DNA of 64,000 bases, from NCBI GenBank assembly GCA_020631735.1, contig CM036225.1, positions 62,095,183-62,159,182 on the forward strand, written 5' to 3'. The DNA is from Saccharum officinarum (taxonomy: Eukaryota > Streptophyta > Magnoliopsida > Poales > Poaceae). Under the pieces are notes generated by a model, which saw only the letters and a program-made list of their open reading frames with translations, was not told the origin of the DNA and ran no database searches. How positions within the stretch are numbered: the first letter of the stretch is position 1; each line of letters begins with the position of its first letter. Below are positions 24,201 through 35,902 of the stretch, one piece after another. The position numbers and the translations under genes were made by a program.

Positions 24201-24203
24201 TAG
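15293..24203 (+). CDS. ARA1: L-arabinokinase (GHMP kinase with N-terminal glycosyltransferase-like domain)
   Basis: The family phosphorylates L-arabinose to L-arabinose-1-phosphate in the cytosolic salvage pathway for cell-wall sugar. Coding exons: 15293-15403, 15527-15703, 15788-15871, 16007-16083, 16168-16234, 16407-16464, 16560-16627, 16711-16773, 17239-17292, 17384-17486, 17582-17691, 17789-17908, 19486-19542, 19846-20009, 20097-20262, 20933-21016, 21356-21478, 21735-21865, 21954-22035, 22132-22219, 22316-22359, 22430-22525, 22633-22709, 22818-23018, 23094-23259, 23549-23620, 23803-24006, 24093-24203. All junctions are GT-AG and keep frame: 985 residues, close to the roughly 1000 usual for the family. 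The N-terminus ([15 protein letters not shown]) is glycosyltransferase-like. GHMP motifs: [14 protein letters not shown] (about 501-514), [10 protein letters not shown] (639-648), [13 protein letters not shown] (921-933). The start is the first ATG, in a GCCATGG context. Intron 12 holds a LINE. No break was seen. Confidence 0.95.
18025..19255 (+). pseudogene. LINE reverse transcriptase, truncated and frameshifted
   Basis: RT motifs are visible in order: [13 protein letters not shown] near 18218, [13 protein letters not shown] near 18390, and the catalytic FADDV near 18490. Downstream comes the conserved C-terminal region ([14 protein letters not shown], then [12 protein letters not shown]). 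The frame breaks near 19005: the reading continues from 19004 in another frame and ends at 19253-19255, consistent with a one-base loss in a G run. No upstream endonuclease is present, so it is not an active copy. Confidence 0.85.
18025..19386 (+). mobile_element. 5'-truncated RTE-type LINE inside ARA1 intron 12
   Basis: A non-LTR reverse-transcriptase frame followed by a short 3' region ending in a (TTG)n tail at 19363-19386. Such short-repeat tails are typical of plant RTE LINEs. The endonuclease domain is absent, so the copy is 5'-truncated. It lies in the same orientation as ARA1, between exon 12 and exon 13. A 16-bp near-repeat (17933-17948 and 19433-19448, 15 of 16 identical) brackets the insertion at a distance. 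Confidence 0.88.
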
Positions 24204-24646
24204 TGGGCAGTGGCTGATTGGCAAATGTAGAATTTGTGCTTTGTTATTGTTTTACAGATGACATATATCACTCAATTGTTAAGAACCTCAGTCCAAGCCA
24301 TTGTTAGAACTTAAAGGTGTATGCCAGTTGCGACCATTCGTGGATGTATAAGGTCATCTTTTTTTTTCACAAAAATTTATCAGGTGCTATGCCAATTCAG
24401 GAAGGTACTGGAGGAAAATGTGAGGAATAAGAAAGTCTTGTTGAGCAGATGTAGCCGTCCCATTTGACTCTAGTCTCAGGTAGATGTGCTCTGGGCTCTG
24501 GCACGTAGGATGCGATGAAGTTGAGGATGGTTTCTTGCGCGTTTGATGACCAATGACCAGTGTAATGTCTTTGCTATTAATAGTAGCGATATTTATAACA
24601 CTAAATAGGTATATTTATAACACTAAATAGGTATATTATGAAAATA
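24204..24646 (+). other. ARA1 3' untranslated/downstream region
   Basis: Follows the stop at 24201-24203. It contains a perfect 22-bp tandem pair, ATATTTATAACACTAAATAG plus GT, at 24589-24610 and 24611-24632. AATAAG near 24426 could serve as a poly(A) signal, but the cleavage site cannot be fixed from sequence. The whole region is repeated after the gap (46669-47110). Confidence 0.5.
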
Positions 24647-25467
24647 GGTTAATTTGTCAGTGTAAACGGTTGTCAGTTCGGAGCGGATAAAGTTCGTGTG
24701 TGTTGACAGTATATGATACTACCTGAGAGGTTGATGCTGCTCAGCGCAGGGCTGGAGAGCAAGGTAAGTTCAAACACAGTGAAATGGGTAAGCTTGTGCT
24801 ATTGTTTCTTCGCCCTCAACAAATTGAGTTTCATTTTTTTTTGAGAACTCAACAAATTGAGTTGAGTGCAGCAGTACCACGTAGAACAGTGGGCCACCTT
24901 GCCATGCGTGGGCCTGATGACTCCGACGACGTTCGTGTCGCGAGGCCCCGTCGGAGCGAAAGAGGCTCGTGTAGTCGTGTCGATCGCTGTCGGCGAACCA
25001 CTGCCATGGGAGCCATATCGTCTAAAACCAGACATCATTCTCCTTGCCTTGAAGTCTCAGAGCCGTTCAAATCACCTCTCTATCTTGGTATGGGGGAGTT
25101 TTAAGGACAGTTTTGTCCTTCACTTTAGTTAAAATAAATTCGATTTTACTAAGAGTATGATAGTACATGATAAATTAGAGATTAGAGTCATAATCCGTTT
25201 ATTGTTCAGTTCGTGTGACCAAAACTTATGACCCGTGCTTATAGAAGTTATAATAGTGTGCGTCCACTCTCAGTGCATAATCTAATTCTAAGACTTATTA
25301 GAACAAATAATGATGCTTTGTTGCAACGCATGGGTATATATGCTAGTATATATAATAACATGTAAAATCAGATAGAATCTTGGTGCTATGATCCAATATC
25401 GTCAGGCAAATATTATCCCCGTCCTGATAGCCTTGGTCAGGCCGGCGCACAGTGAGATGGCCGGCTG

Positions 25468-25711
25468 CAGAGACGGAACCAGCGATTTTGATTAAAGGGG
25501 CCAAACAAATATGATCATATTTTTTAGTATGCTAAAATATACGTAATTATATGATTCAACAACTTTTTAAATATTTTATACTATTTATAACCAAAATCAT
25601 AATATTTGAATAAAAAATAGGTGAAAATTGATATTTTTTAGCTGTAAATTCATATATTTATATAGGTATTAAAGAAAACTTACTGTACTTGGGGGGCTGG
25701 TTCCGTCTCTG
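25468..25711. mobile_element. hAT-type MITE with exact 8-bp TSD
   Basis: 244 bp. 16-bp perfect terminal inverted repeats CAGAGACGGAACCAGC / GCTGGTTCCGTCTCTG. The target-site duplication GCCGGCTG lies at 25460-25467 and 25712-25719. An 8-bp duplication and CAG-type ends indicate hAT. There is no coding capacity. Copies in the duplicated blocks lie at 47941-48184 and 51528-51771. Confidence 0.92.
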
Positions 25712-25969
25712 GCCGGCTGGCTGGGCATGCATACATGCGTTGCATTGGCAGCTAGCGCGCGCTGAACTTTCATTCTTTGCTGGCAAGGTGGTCGTGGTTG
25801 GGGTTGGGCCGTCCATCCACGTCGTCCGGCGCGCACCGGAGACTGCATGCATGCACCTCGATCGCGCGCGAAAGCGAGAGCGAGATGGGCTGTGTTCGTC
25901 GTTAGTTGGTTCCCATGTACTTAGACCGCTACTATAGTGTAGTGTATGTCCCAAAATAAAATGCCGTCG

Positions 25970-26200
25970 TCCTCGTCTCCTGAAGAGTCAAATATTTTTA
26001 ATTTTGATAAAATATATACAAGAAAATATTAATATTTATTATATAATTTGTTTCATTAGATAGATCGTTAAATCTATTTTTGTTATAAATTTATCTGAAG
26101 ATACGAATGTTGTAAATATTTTCTATAAACCTATTCAAACCTAAGAAAGTTAGACGGACATGAATACCATAACGACACTTATCTTACGATTGAGGGAGTA
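25970..26200. mobile_element. Stowaway-type element relic
   Basis: The interior is typical of grass Stowaway copies (GAGTCAAATATTTTTAATTT, AATATTTATTATATAA, then ACACTTATCTTACGATTGAG). The right end GAGGGAGTA survives. The left terminus is degraded. Repeated in D2. Confidence 0.7.
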
Positions 26201-26421
26201 TTAGCTAATGTCACCTCACTCAGCGCTGTCCGGCACTCCTGGCCTCCTGCTCCCAATCTCCCATCCGTCATGGTCATGGCCAGTTGGCCACGGAGGATGC
26301 ATGCATATATACTACTAATAGTTACTCCATGACACCACTGCACCAAGGTCGCTTGTGGCCTTGTGTGCAAAGAAGAACGAACTCGGCCAGTCACCAATAC
26401 AAATATTCCTTCCTGCTATAC

Positions 26422-26447
26422 GTGTGTGTGTGTGTGTGTGTGTGTGT
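26422..26447. repeat. GT microsatellite, 13 units
   Basis: (GT)13 in D1. The orthologous tract has 7 units in D2 (48895-48908) and 10 in D4 (63510-63529), so the copies are distinct molecules. Confidence 0.95.
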
Positions 26448-27535
26448 CCGTGTGTGGATGCAATGAGTCATCGGCAACCTACCTTGGACGACCACTCAAG
26501 AAACCACACGTCCATGCATGCACTTGTAGCCATCAAGATCTGGCGGTGCACAGATCTCCGCGCTTTCATGCACGTCCCCTTGCATGCCCGCCAAAAAACG
26601 GACACGATGACAACGACATGCTCCTACGTTGGTGTCAACTTCTGCTTGGGGGCGTGCAACCCGGCCGTTCCTCGAAAGGTTATTCTGCCTACCTGGATCG
26701 ATCGCCCCCACAACTCTCTACTACTAGCTTGCTTCGTCGGAATGGGTGCATATGGAAGCCAACGTCCAGAGCAGCGGACGAGCAATGCAAGTGCGAAGCT
26801 ATGAGCTGTTTGTTTCATTGATGCCTAACTTTGTCGCAAATGAAGTTAGGCAAAGTGTTGACGCTATAAAAAGTGTGTCACCAACAAATCAGATACCACA
26901 CTTGTGGGGAAAAAAAGTTTGGCATCAAAACGAGTCTGCGACATATATGAGGCATATGAGTAAGAAAGTTTAGCATGCCATGGTTGTGGCATGAACCAAA
27001 TTAAACACACGCCTAAATTTTTTTAAAAAAACTCACGCATGAACCAAACAAACACTTTCTCGACCGATGATCAGTGAATCTCTCGGTCGGAGCATAACTG
27101 TTATGATGTGTTATGATATTACCGCAAACATTTTTGGGGACCCATCACACACTGGGGACCGGGATCTGAACTAGCCGGTGTTCGGGGCAGAGGTTGGGGC
27201 CAGGACGGGTTTTTGTCTCGTTTTAGTTGCGAGTATGCGAACCCTTAATGCGGTTCTAATGCATCCCGTTGACACCTCTAAGGACATTAGATTGTGTAAT
27301 AAGTATCTCTAAACTAGTATTAGATGGCATGTGGGTGAGAGAGTCTAAAACCTTTTTTTTGAACCAGGGAGATTCCCCGATCTACTGGAAAGAGAAGAGC
27401 TAATAATCTCTTAACGCGTTCAAGTGCACCGAGAGGCATAATTCGAAGCTTTTTTCTAAAAAAAAGCTCGAGGGGTATGACAGTCCTAGGGTATCGTGCT
27501 TAAGAAGGCCTTCTCACACAGTCGAGAAAACTCTC

Positions 27536-28010
27536 GGGCCTTCTTTGGAATGCAGGAACAAAAAAACATAGGAATAGGAAAAACACATGAATGTGATAGG
27601 AATGTTTATGGAAAACAGAGGAATTGAAACCACAGGAATTTTGTTAGAACATATGTTTGGATGGGGTCTAGGAAAGGCATAGGAATCAGAGTTTCTTTTA
27701 ACCATACTCTTGGCCCTAATGAAATTAATTTCATATAGAAAAAGCCTGAGATCATTTCTTGGCCTCTCGGCTTCCCTCTCTGTTCTCTCTCCCTCCTGAG
27801 CCAATGATTTGCCTCGATCCTACGCTTTTCCCATGAAAACAATGAAGTTGGAGTACAGTAGATGTTTCTTTCCTACACTTTTCTTGTGAAAGTTGAACCA
27901 TAGGAAAAATTCCTTTACTTTTCCTTTGATGGTTTCCTACGAACCAAATGGCTCTACAGTAACCATCCCAAAGGATTGTGCATTCTTGTGTTTTTTCTAT
28001 ATAAATCAAA
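27536..28010. mobile_element. Longer MITE-like element (GGCCTTCTTTGGAATGCAGG)
   Basis: The left end, rich in AGGAACAAAAAAACATAGGA, pairs in inverse with the right end, GTGCATTCTTGTGTTTTTTCTATA, allowing mismatches. It contains no protein domain. This class of about 450-bp element is common in grass intergenic DNA. It is repeated in D2 (about 49996-50470). Confidence 0.6.
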
Positions 28011-28692
28011 AAACCAAAGAAGACCTCGAACCCATGCTTCACCCATATATACACAGCGGCATCATAGTCCACGTGAGACTGGACCGGACCTTAGAGCTAT
28101 GATAAAAGTTATTTTTTTTACCATGCGCATATATGCGCATATTGCCCAGGTGGGAGTCGAAGCGTAGTCCATGGGAAAAGCTGGCGCTCGTGCTAGTAGG
28201 AGCGAGTCAGCGAGATGTCCACTCATCGTAACGTACGAGTAGTTACTGTACTGATGGATGATGTGTCGGAGCAAGAGCTCGTACACTCGTCTTGTCCATG
28301 TGCTTAGCTAGTGTACGGAGTACTCCGTACAGTACGGGTAGCTCCAAGCAACACCAAAAGCCACATGGGCAGTTCCACTCGTCACTCCGGTACGTCTCCA
28401 GCACATTGCGTTGGATGCGGAGCTGGAGCACGGAAACGGAGAAGGTACGTTTTCTCTGAAACGGAGGAGGACATGTTGATGGGTGCATGGGGAGGAAAAC
28501 AAAGGACGCAGCTGCATGGTGGCTACTAGGAGTGCATGGGATGCCCGAAGAAGAAGCGGAAGCCACACCCACACGGTGACACGGACACGGTGGGCTGGAC
28601 GCGGGACTGCGATCAGATTCTTGAGATGCGGAGATGCCATGCCAACGCGGTTGGTTGTCTTGTCTTGTCCGGTTGTCCCCCGGCGACCCAGC

Positions 28693-29041
28693 TGCAGCTG
28701 CAATGGTCAGGTACTCAGGTCGTCCGTCGTCGCCTCCCTTCCCTCGTCAGTCGTCACCCATGCATCACCCTCCCTGCTGCCTGCTGCCTGCCCGGCTCAG
28801 ACGAGACGACTGGTCGACTGTGGGCTCTGCTCACGCCTCTTGCGCGTCACGCATCGCATCGGTCTTGTGATCTGCTTGTCCTCCTCCGTCTCCGACTCGC
28901 TGCCGTCCGGCCTGGTCCGGAGCCCGGAGCCCTCTGTCATGTCACGTTGGCACGCCCACGTCATATATTCGGCGTGCCCGATAACTCCGATTCGACGTGC
29001 GCTTCTTTCTTTCTTTTCGAATCAAGAAAGAGCTATATTGG
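28693..29041. other. Intergenic DNA beyond the duplicated block
   Basis: GC-rich with several overlapping frames, including 28483-29151, none with a recognised domain. This is unique sequence within the window, marking the right limit of D1. Confidence 0.4.
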
Positions 29042-29285
29042 GGCCTTGTTTAGATGCACTCCAAAAGTTGAAATTTTTTCACTCTCTCTCCATCACATCA
29101 ATCTTTGGACCCATGCATGAAGTAGTAAATGTAGGTAAAAAAAATAACTAATTACACAGTTTAGTTGAAAATCATGAGATGAATCTTTTGAGCCTAGTTG
29201 GTCCATGATTGGACAATATTTGCCAAATAAGACGAAAGTGGTACTATTCATCGGGTTGAAATTTTTTCACAATCTAAACGTGGCC
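29042..29285. mobile_element. MITE (GGCCTTGTTTAGAT termini)
   Basis: 244 bp. Inverted ends GGCCTTGTTTAGAT / ATCTAAACGTGGCC, plus inner arms GTTGAAATTTTTTCAC at both ends. Same family as 14731-15066 and 29700-29892. Confidence 0.82.
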
Positions 29286-29699
29286 TGGGTGTATTCACTT
29301 CACGAAAAGTACGTGAAAAGTTACTGTAGCATTTTTCGTTGTTAGGGCACCCCCAACCGGGGCAGCACGGGCTGTTAGCCCCGAGGTAAAAGGACAGGTA
29401 CACATCGGTACACGTTTGAAGCTGTCTTCTGTCGGCAGCAAAGCCCCATCGCAGGCAGCTGTGAACTGCTCGTAACTTTTTCCCATCACGTCCCTTTCTC
29501 CTGTCAACTGATCGTACTTTTTCTTCTTTGGACCACACTCCCTACACATCCTGCTAGTGGCCTCATGCTTTTGACTGACAAGGCTACTACCTCCTCTACA
29601 GGCGACTCTGCACGTCTGCGAGGCTACTGACTAGCTCGACGTGGATGTTTTATGCCAGCATGGACTCTAGGGCAGTACGCCACGTCCCTGCGTTGGGAA

Positions 29700-29892
29700 A
29701 GCCCTTATTTGGTAAAATTTATCCAATCATAGACTAACTAGGCTCAAAAGATTCGTCCCGACATTTACAGACAAACTATGCAATTAGTTATCTTTTTTAC
29801 CTACATTTAATGCTCCATGCATGTGTCGAAAGATTCGATGTGATGGGTGGAAGAGGAAATATTTTGGGTTGTCATGGGAAGTGAACAAGGCC
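29700..29892. mobile_element. Truncated MITE, inverted relative to the previous one
   Basis: The interior CTAACTAGGCTCAAAAGATT...TTTACCTACATTTA matches the reverse complement of the 29042-29285 element. It ends GAACAAGGCC. The left arm is shortened. Confidence 0.65.
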
Positions 29893-31655
29893 ATTAAATG
29901 AAACTCAATGTCTTACAATCACGAGCAATCAAAGGCTCAATACAGAAAGGAACACGAGAATGCCACATTGCATTATGACACAAACGCCTAGCCATTTGCG
30001 CTAGCTGGTGTTCTACTCCTATTGATGTCATAGTACCCCGGGAGGCCCCGCTAAACCCGGCCGTCGTGATGCCAAATCGTGCCCACGTTTTCGAACAAAG
30101 AAAAACAAAACTATAAATAAAGACATTATAAAAATATATTTCATTGTGAATCTAATGGTACAATTTTAATTAATACAATTTCTCAGTCTTGCTACATTCC
30201 TTGCTATATGGAATTTCAGCCTCTACGCCAAACAAACCAAACTGGACGAAGTAATTTTTAAGCACATACTGTATGCTCTAGCCAGGCTCTCGGAAAGTCA
30301 GAATGCAACTCCAGTGCGTTTGGATGTCTACATGTATAAAGCCCTTAGCCTATCCCCACCGTGCAAAAGCGGCCCATGAGCCTAGCTTTCGAGAAACGAG
30401 AATGAAATCTATTTCTACAGAGCAAGACTCTCAGGATGCAACATATCGTATTACGGTATTAGTAAGCAAATATGGCATCAGGAAATGATTAGCATGCTTT
30501 AAGGTGTATTAGTATATATGTTTCAAAGTAGCTTGAGGAAGTAACATGGTAAAATTAACTAGTATGCAATCACTTCAAACAAGATAAATATTATGTTAGT
30601 ACTTGTTTTTCATTTCAATCTAATATGATGTATCCAAGTGCAACCAACCAAACAAATGTACTATTTGGCCTAGTTTTCCGGATTCAGTGAACCACACAAC
30701 AAGCAGTTCCATATATGTTGAGCATGTCCCTGCACAGGTTGACTCGTATACGCAAGCCTGGCTTTGCTGCAGGAAACCAAACACGCTATTAGTGTTAATA
30801 ACCTTTGTGCTCTTTCCTATAAATTTGACCAAATTTGATAAAAAAAGTCTAACTTAAGATAATTCAAGAGCTAGATTTATTCATGGACGAAAAGAGTAGT
30901 ATTTCCAACACGCTAGGCCAACATATTTATAAAATTAACAAAACCACATACTCTACGCCTATATACAAAATCATTATTACTACAAAATCATTATTACTAC
31001 TTTACAAAGGCAAATTTGAGCACCTAATAAAATGGAGTGAGAACTCAGTTGTCACTCAACTGACAACTGTCCCTTTGAGTCTGGCTTGATGAGGATAGTA
31101 TAGCAAATAAAAATTTCAACAAAGGGCGATACCCTGGCCGCCAGCAAAAAGCTAGGATCTCGCGAGCAGGTCCGGAATCTATGCCTTTTTTGCGCAGTTT
31201 ATACCTGTACTGTGTACTGTATCCTTTTCATATCACATTTTTATATATAAATCCACTAGAAAAGCTTTTGCTTTTGGGACGCTAATCCATGATGGGAATG
31301 GAATATTGTTATAGGAAAAGCGGCCGGAAATGGGCGTGGCCATGCGTCATAACGACTCCACGCCTGCATATGCCCAATGGAGTGGAATAAAAAGGCGCCG
31401 GAACATGAACCAAAAAGACGTCAGAATAGTATTATCGATTCGGCGCCGTAAAGCCTGATTCCCAGTAATCTAATTAGTGGTAGGTAATGTAGGAGTACTA
31501 CTACTAGCGTTAGTGTGAGGAGCCCACAGCAGCATTCTTAGAAGCTTCTTCTTGATATTCTTCTCTAAGGTTTAGTATTGCTAAAAGCTTCAAATAAGGT
31601 CACCCCTCTTTTATTTAGCTTACTCTGTGTGTCCTGATAAATCTATTCATACTTT
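29893..31655. other. Intergenic stretch without a recognised gene
   Basis: AT-rich DNA with only short frames of no recognisable family. A short repeat (ACAAAATCATTATTACTA) occurs twice near 30965 and 30981. No RNA gene or regulatory site could be supported. Confidence 0.4.
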
Positions 31656-32273
31656 TGAAAGCCCAAGTTTGGTTTTGATAATTAATGACACCAAGTTGCT
31701 AATGCCATTGTGTCAAGTGGTTTGAATTAGGCATAAGCAACACACGTGATGAAGGAGCAAATGGCATGGAGAGATGGGCACAAGACCACATGATTTGGTG
31801 CATGAAATGACGAGCACGATCATGAAGGAATGCACATAAAATGAGGGACATGATGATCAAGTGGAGGAGAAGGATCTAAGAGCGCAAGGCAAAGGTATAA
31901 CCATAGGGTTTTCCTTTTGTCGGTCTAAGATGAGTAGAGAAGTGATTGACCGGATTTAGGATACATAGCCGACTATCAAGATGGGCAATCACGGTTAGCT
32001 CGTGAATCAAGTGCCACTAGATCAATGTCTTGAGCATATGCATTAGGATCTAGTTGAGAGCTAACATAACGCCTTGAAAAATGACTGTGAAAATGCTAAC
32101 TCATGCACATGGTGATATACACATGGTGGTGTTAGCACTTTTGCGAAGGCGGAGGAGTTTGAGCGGTGGAGAGGGGTTTGGGGTCCTCTCTCCCTCCCGC
32201 CGGGCTTGCAAGCGCGGGATTCAGGCGTTTTCGAGGAAATGAAATGTCTATTTTCCATTGCGCCGGAGGCAAG
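31656..32273 (+). repeat. Partial Sirevirus LTR, interrupted by the gypsy element
   Basis: Begins TGAAAGCCCAAGTTTGG, like the start of element 1's LTR in its own orientation (TGAAAGTCCCTAGTTTGG). It ends with a segment matching the CGGGATTCAGGCGTTTTCGA region of that LTR. The copy stops at 32273, where the Tekay LTR begins. The rest would lie beyond that element's 3' LTR, which is not present in this window. Confidence 0.8.
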
Positions 32274-32374
32274 TGTAACACTCCGATGTTACGCAAGCAT
32301 TTGCATTGCAATCATGAGCACAACATGTCATGGCATTCATAATCATATGTGATTAGGGTGTACCTTTAATAAAA

Positions 32375-32685
32375 GGCAGCGTATGCTATGCAAACCAACT
32401 AGCTATGCAAACTACGCAAACTCTAATCAAGCCCACACGGTTCTAATCCGATGACTTCCGGTGGAGGTGGGACAATTAAGCACTTAAACCCTCCCACCAA
32501 ACCAATCTAATTCATTTTTTTCAACTGAACCCCCCAGCAGGCTCCGTTACCCTCCCGTTCTCATCACGCGAGACGCCTGTAGGCCTCCCGACGCCGCCCC
32601 CTTCCGTAACTCCCTTCGACGCCCGAACTGCATGCTCCTGAACGGCCCCCGTCCGTGACTCCCTTGTAGCAGCGGCAGAAATCGG
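32375..32685. repeat. MULE left terminal inverted repeat
   Basis: Pairs with 35582-35893. Mismatches are few by eye. The inner end is GGCAGAAATCGG. Confidence 0.93.
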
Positions 32686-32928
32686 ACGTATGCTCCTGAA
32701 CTGCATGCTCCAGCGGCAGAAATCGGACGTCCAAGTTTGCATAGCTAGTGGCCAACAGCACCTGAACTGCTGGACAGCACCTGAAGTTAATAACAGAGAC
32801 CAACATCACAGCCAGAATTCACAGTTCACAATACGAAAACACATCCAGCTGTTCACAATACCAAAACAAACATGTCCTTAATTCATAGTTCAGATGTAGC
32901 ATGCAAAAGGTTACAGAAACTTGAAATA

Positions 32929-35400
32929 TCATTCAACAGCATTGTTTGGGCAATTGCGTGCATCATGATCCGCAACTTGTTTACATTTTCCACATTTTCG
33001 TTTATTTTTACCCTGACCTCCACTTCCGGCCTTCTTCTCCTTGCCCTTCTTAATTCTTTTGCATCTCCCTTTTGACGTGATATCAGTTGGTGGATGTATA
33101 TCGACTTCATTTGGAATTTTATTACCCAGGAAAGTTTCATATTCCTCCTGTTTATCAACTCTCGTAGCAGGCGTGATTTGTTGGAGAGGTTCTACTAGGT
33201 TGGATAAACTAGAATATAAGAAGTCTATCCCTTGTTCTGAGGTCTTGGCCATTTGGATAAGATCTTCAAACTTGTTGCGCGATTTTGAAATCCTTTTCCG
33301 TATTGCCACCTCCATGGGATCCTTAGGCTTTTCATCTAGTAGGTTCCCTTCATCATCAAAGAATAGTTCCCTGTTAAATGAAACAGAAGGATTGTTGGCA
33401 TATACAGAAGGAAACAAAATAGCCATAGAAAAAAAATATACAGTACACACCTTTTACATCTTGTCTCCCATCTCTTCAAAATATAAAGTGATGGTATCTC
33501 ATTTTGCTTCTCGACTCGAAGCACTTGTACAATATGACGACATGGGATGCCATATGACTCATATAATTTACAGGAGCACGTACCAAACATGTTTGACTTG
33601 TTCATATGAACAACTCGATCTTTTCCGGTTAGGCTGCTAATGGTGAAACATCTTGTATCTTCACCGACTAAAATACCTTGAATAATGCAATGATCTCTTG
33701 CAGCTATGATTTGTTCTTGAAATTTACTAAAAACTTCATGTGTATATATCCCTCTACATTGCTTCTCCATGGCCCATGGTGTCATCAATTTAGGAGTGCT
33801 GTGAAGACTTGCATTGTCGGCTTTCAACTCCTCTTGGCGCTGGCACTCCAAAGCTGTGTCAAACCTTAGCCAGAACTCAACAAAGGTCAACTTTCTATGA
33901 ATGAAACGGTTAAAAAAAGAATTTGCACTCTCCGATCGAGATGTAGTCCTAAGCATTCCTGCTAGAGGTATGTCCAGAAAGTATACCGGAATCCATGATT
34001 CACGAATGGCAAACCTATTGGAAAACCACTCATTTTCCATGAGTTCATAATCAGTCATGATAGAATTCCATTGTGACACAAAGTCATCTGAATTCTCAGT
34101 CCCCCAAACACACTTGTTTAGTCTTTCCCAAAATTGTTCATCATTTCTTATAGATGGCTTGACCTTCTCAGGTACCTTTTCCATGATATGCCACATGCAA
34201 AATCTATGAGCTGTATTTGGTAGAATCTGAGCAATAGCAGCCTTCATGCTGGCATCTTCATCTGTTGTGATTAGATGAGGTGCTACTCCACCCATGGCCT
34301 TAAGAAAGGTCTGAAACAACCATACATATGAATCGATCTTTTCATTTGCTAAGAATGTTGCCCCAAGGAAAACACTTTGCAAGTGATGGTTGACTCCAGT
34401 AAATGGCACAAATTTCATGTTATACTGGTTGGTAGTATATGTTGCATCTACCGAAATCACATCACCAAAAACACTGTAGTTTTTCCTGCATATAGCATCT
34501 GCCCAAAATACACGAATAAGTCGTCCTTGTTCATCCACCATAAACTCATAAAAGAAGGCAGGATTTACTTCCTTCTTTCGCTCAAGTTGTGCCACAAACA
34601 TTTGTGCATCTGCATCCTTGATTTTTTTTCTGAGGTCACTGAAATAGTTTTGCAAATCCCTCTTTGTGCACCCAACATTCTCAAACCCACCCTCACTGAC
34701 ATGGAGAAGACGATATGCTTGTGATGTTCCAATGCTAACCTTATGACAATTGAACAAAGTATTTTTCGCTCTCTCACTGACATTTCGGTTGGATCGTAGC
34801 AAATGCCTCTTGTCTGGTGACACAAAACCATGGTTGTGCGCCTCAACCATTGAATATATTCGATACTTATTGTCACTGTCAAGCTTGACAACAATATGTG
34901 CTTCACAACCACATCTGGTTTCCATCACATTTGGTGACTTTCTTTTTTTTCCAGATTCAGCACTAACTTTTTTTACGCTCTCCTGTCTGTACCCTTCCCT
35001 TGAACAACAATACCGCTTGAATAATATTTCATCATTTTCCTTCTTATGCTGACCAACACGAACAGAGAAACCAACTTCATGTGCATATGATTTGTAAAAT
35101 GTTTCCACATCTGTGAGAGTATCAAAGATCATTCCAACCATAGGCTTCAAATGGACTTTGCAAATTGTGTCCTATGCAAGTGTAAAATTGTATGAGCAAT
35201 AGAGCAGACAAACTAGTTCTTTGGAAAAAAATCACGTGTTCTTTGCAACTTACTTCTAAACTCGGAGAGGGTTTCGGCTTAGGTGTGCTTGGCTGCACAA
35301 GATGGGCTCCAACTCCAGCGTCGACCGCGTCGATCGTGATGACGGCATGATCATCGGCGGTCTCCATGTCGGCAGCGGATGCCTCCATGCTGGTCTCCAT
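32929..35400 (-). CDS. MULE transposase (FAR1/FHY3-like), apparently intact
   Basis: Three coding exons on the minus strand: 35254-35400, 33451-35171 and 32929-33370. Introns start GT (GTAAGT; GTGTGT) and end AG, and the frame is kept: 769 residues. Domains: FAR1 DNA-binding region (about 72-165), with Cys/His ligands through RCGCEAH; MULE transposase core (about 285-380), with Asp in SVDATY (291), Asp in TTDED (353) and the CMWH motif (374-377); SWIM zinc finger CSC...CRH (about 581-595); C-terminal CCHC knuckle KCGKCKQVADHDARNC. The start ATG is inferred from exon 1; an alternative upstream frame exists at 35471. Domesticated FAR1/FHY3 regulators share this architecture, but the TIRs and TSD show this is a transposon gene. 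Confidence 0.88.
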
Positions 35401-35581
35401 GATGGAGCTGTCGTAGGATCGATCGTGGGGCCAGGGAGCCCTACTCCTTCTCCTTCGTTGGCCTTCTCCATGGGGGCAGCGATCTAGGGCTGGTGGAGGC
35501 CGCCGCTCTCTAGGGGTACGGCGAACTCCTCTTGGCGCTCTAGGGCTGGTGGCGGCAGCCGGTCTCCATGGAGTCGCGGAG

Positions 35582-35893
35582 CCGATTTCTGCCGCTGCTA
35601 CAAGGGAGTCACGGACGGGGGCCGTTCAGGAGCATGCAGTTCGGGCGTCGAAGGGAGTTACGGAAGGGGGCGGCGTCGGGAGGCCTACAGGCGTCTCACG
35701 TGATGAGAACGGGAGGATAACGGAGCCTGCTGGGGGGGTTCAGTTGAAAAAAATGAATTAGATTGGTTTGGTGGGAGGGTTTAAGTGCTTAATTGTCCCA
35801 CCTCCACCGGAAGTCATCGGATTAGAATCGTGTGGGCTTGATTAGAGTTTGCGTAGTTTGCATAGCTAGTTGGTTTGCATAGCATACGCTGCC
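35582..35893. repeat. MULE right terminal inverted repeat
   Basis: Inverse of 32375-32685. It lies upstream of the transposase and probably contains its promoter, as is usual for Mutator-type TIRs (inference). Confidence 0.93.
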
Positions 35894-35902
35894 TTAATAA
35901 AA

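Larger units (their letters stand above)
23752..28692 (+). repeat. Duplicated block D1 (ARA1 3' end plus downstream DNA)
   Basis: Near-identical to D2 (46209-51107), with a few indels; parts recur as D3 and D4. It starts in ARA1 intron 26 (the D2 start is set by the gap) and ends at CGGCGACCCAGC. It contains ARA1 exons 27-28, a hAT MITE, a Stowaway relic, a GT microsatellite and a longer MITE. Confidence 0.93.
32375..35893 (-). mobile_element. Complete MULE DNA transposon
   Basis: 3519 bp. Long inverted repeats at 32375-32685 and 35582-35893 (about 311 bp, near-identical; outer end GGCAGCGTATGCTATGC). Perfect 9-bp target-site duplication TTAATAAAA at 32366-32374 and 35894-35902, the expected length for Mutator elements. 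It encodes a FAR1-domain MULE transposase without visible breaks. It is inserted in the gypsy LTR, so it is younger than that insertion. Confidence 0.96.

Noticed and set aside
25300..25355. Possible Helitron 3' end (GCAACGCATGGGTATATATGCTAG-like)
   Set aside because: The CTAG end and preceding sequence are suggestive, but no convincing hairpin or 5' end was found.
26355..26821. 149-152-codon frames repeated in D1, D2 and D4
   Set aside because: They include the GT microsatellite, whose length varies in the copies, and no domain is visible; conservation reflects duplication.
35256..35471. Alternative first exon of the MULE transposase
   Set aside because: Frame does not join the core exon; the 35254-35400 exon with GTAAGT does.
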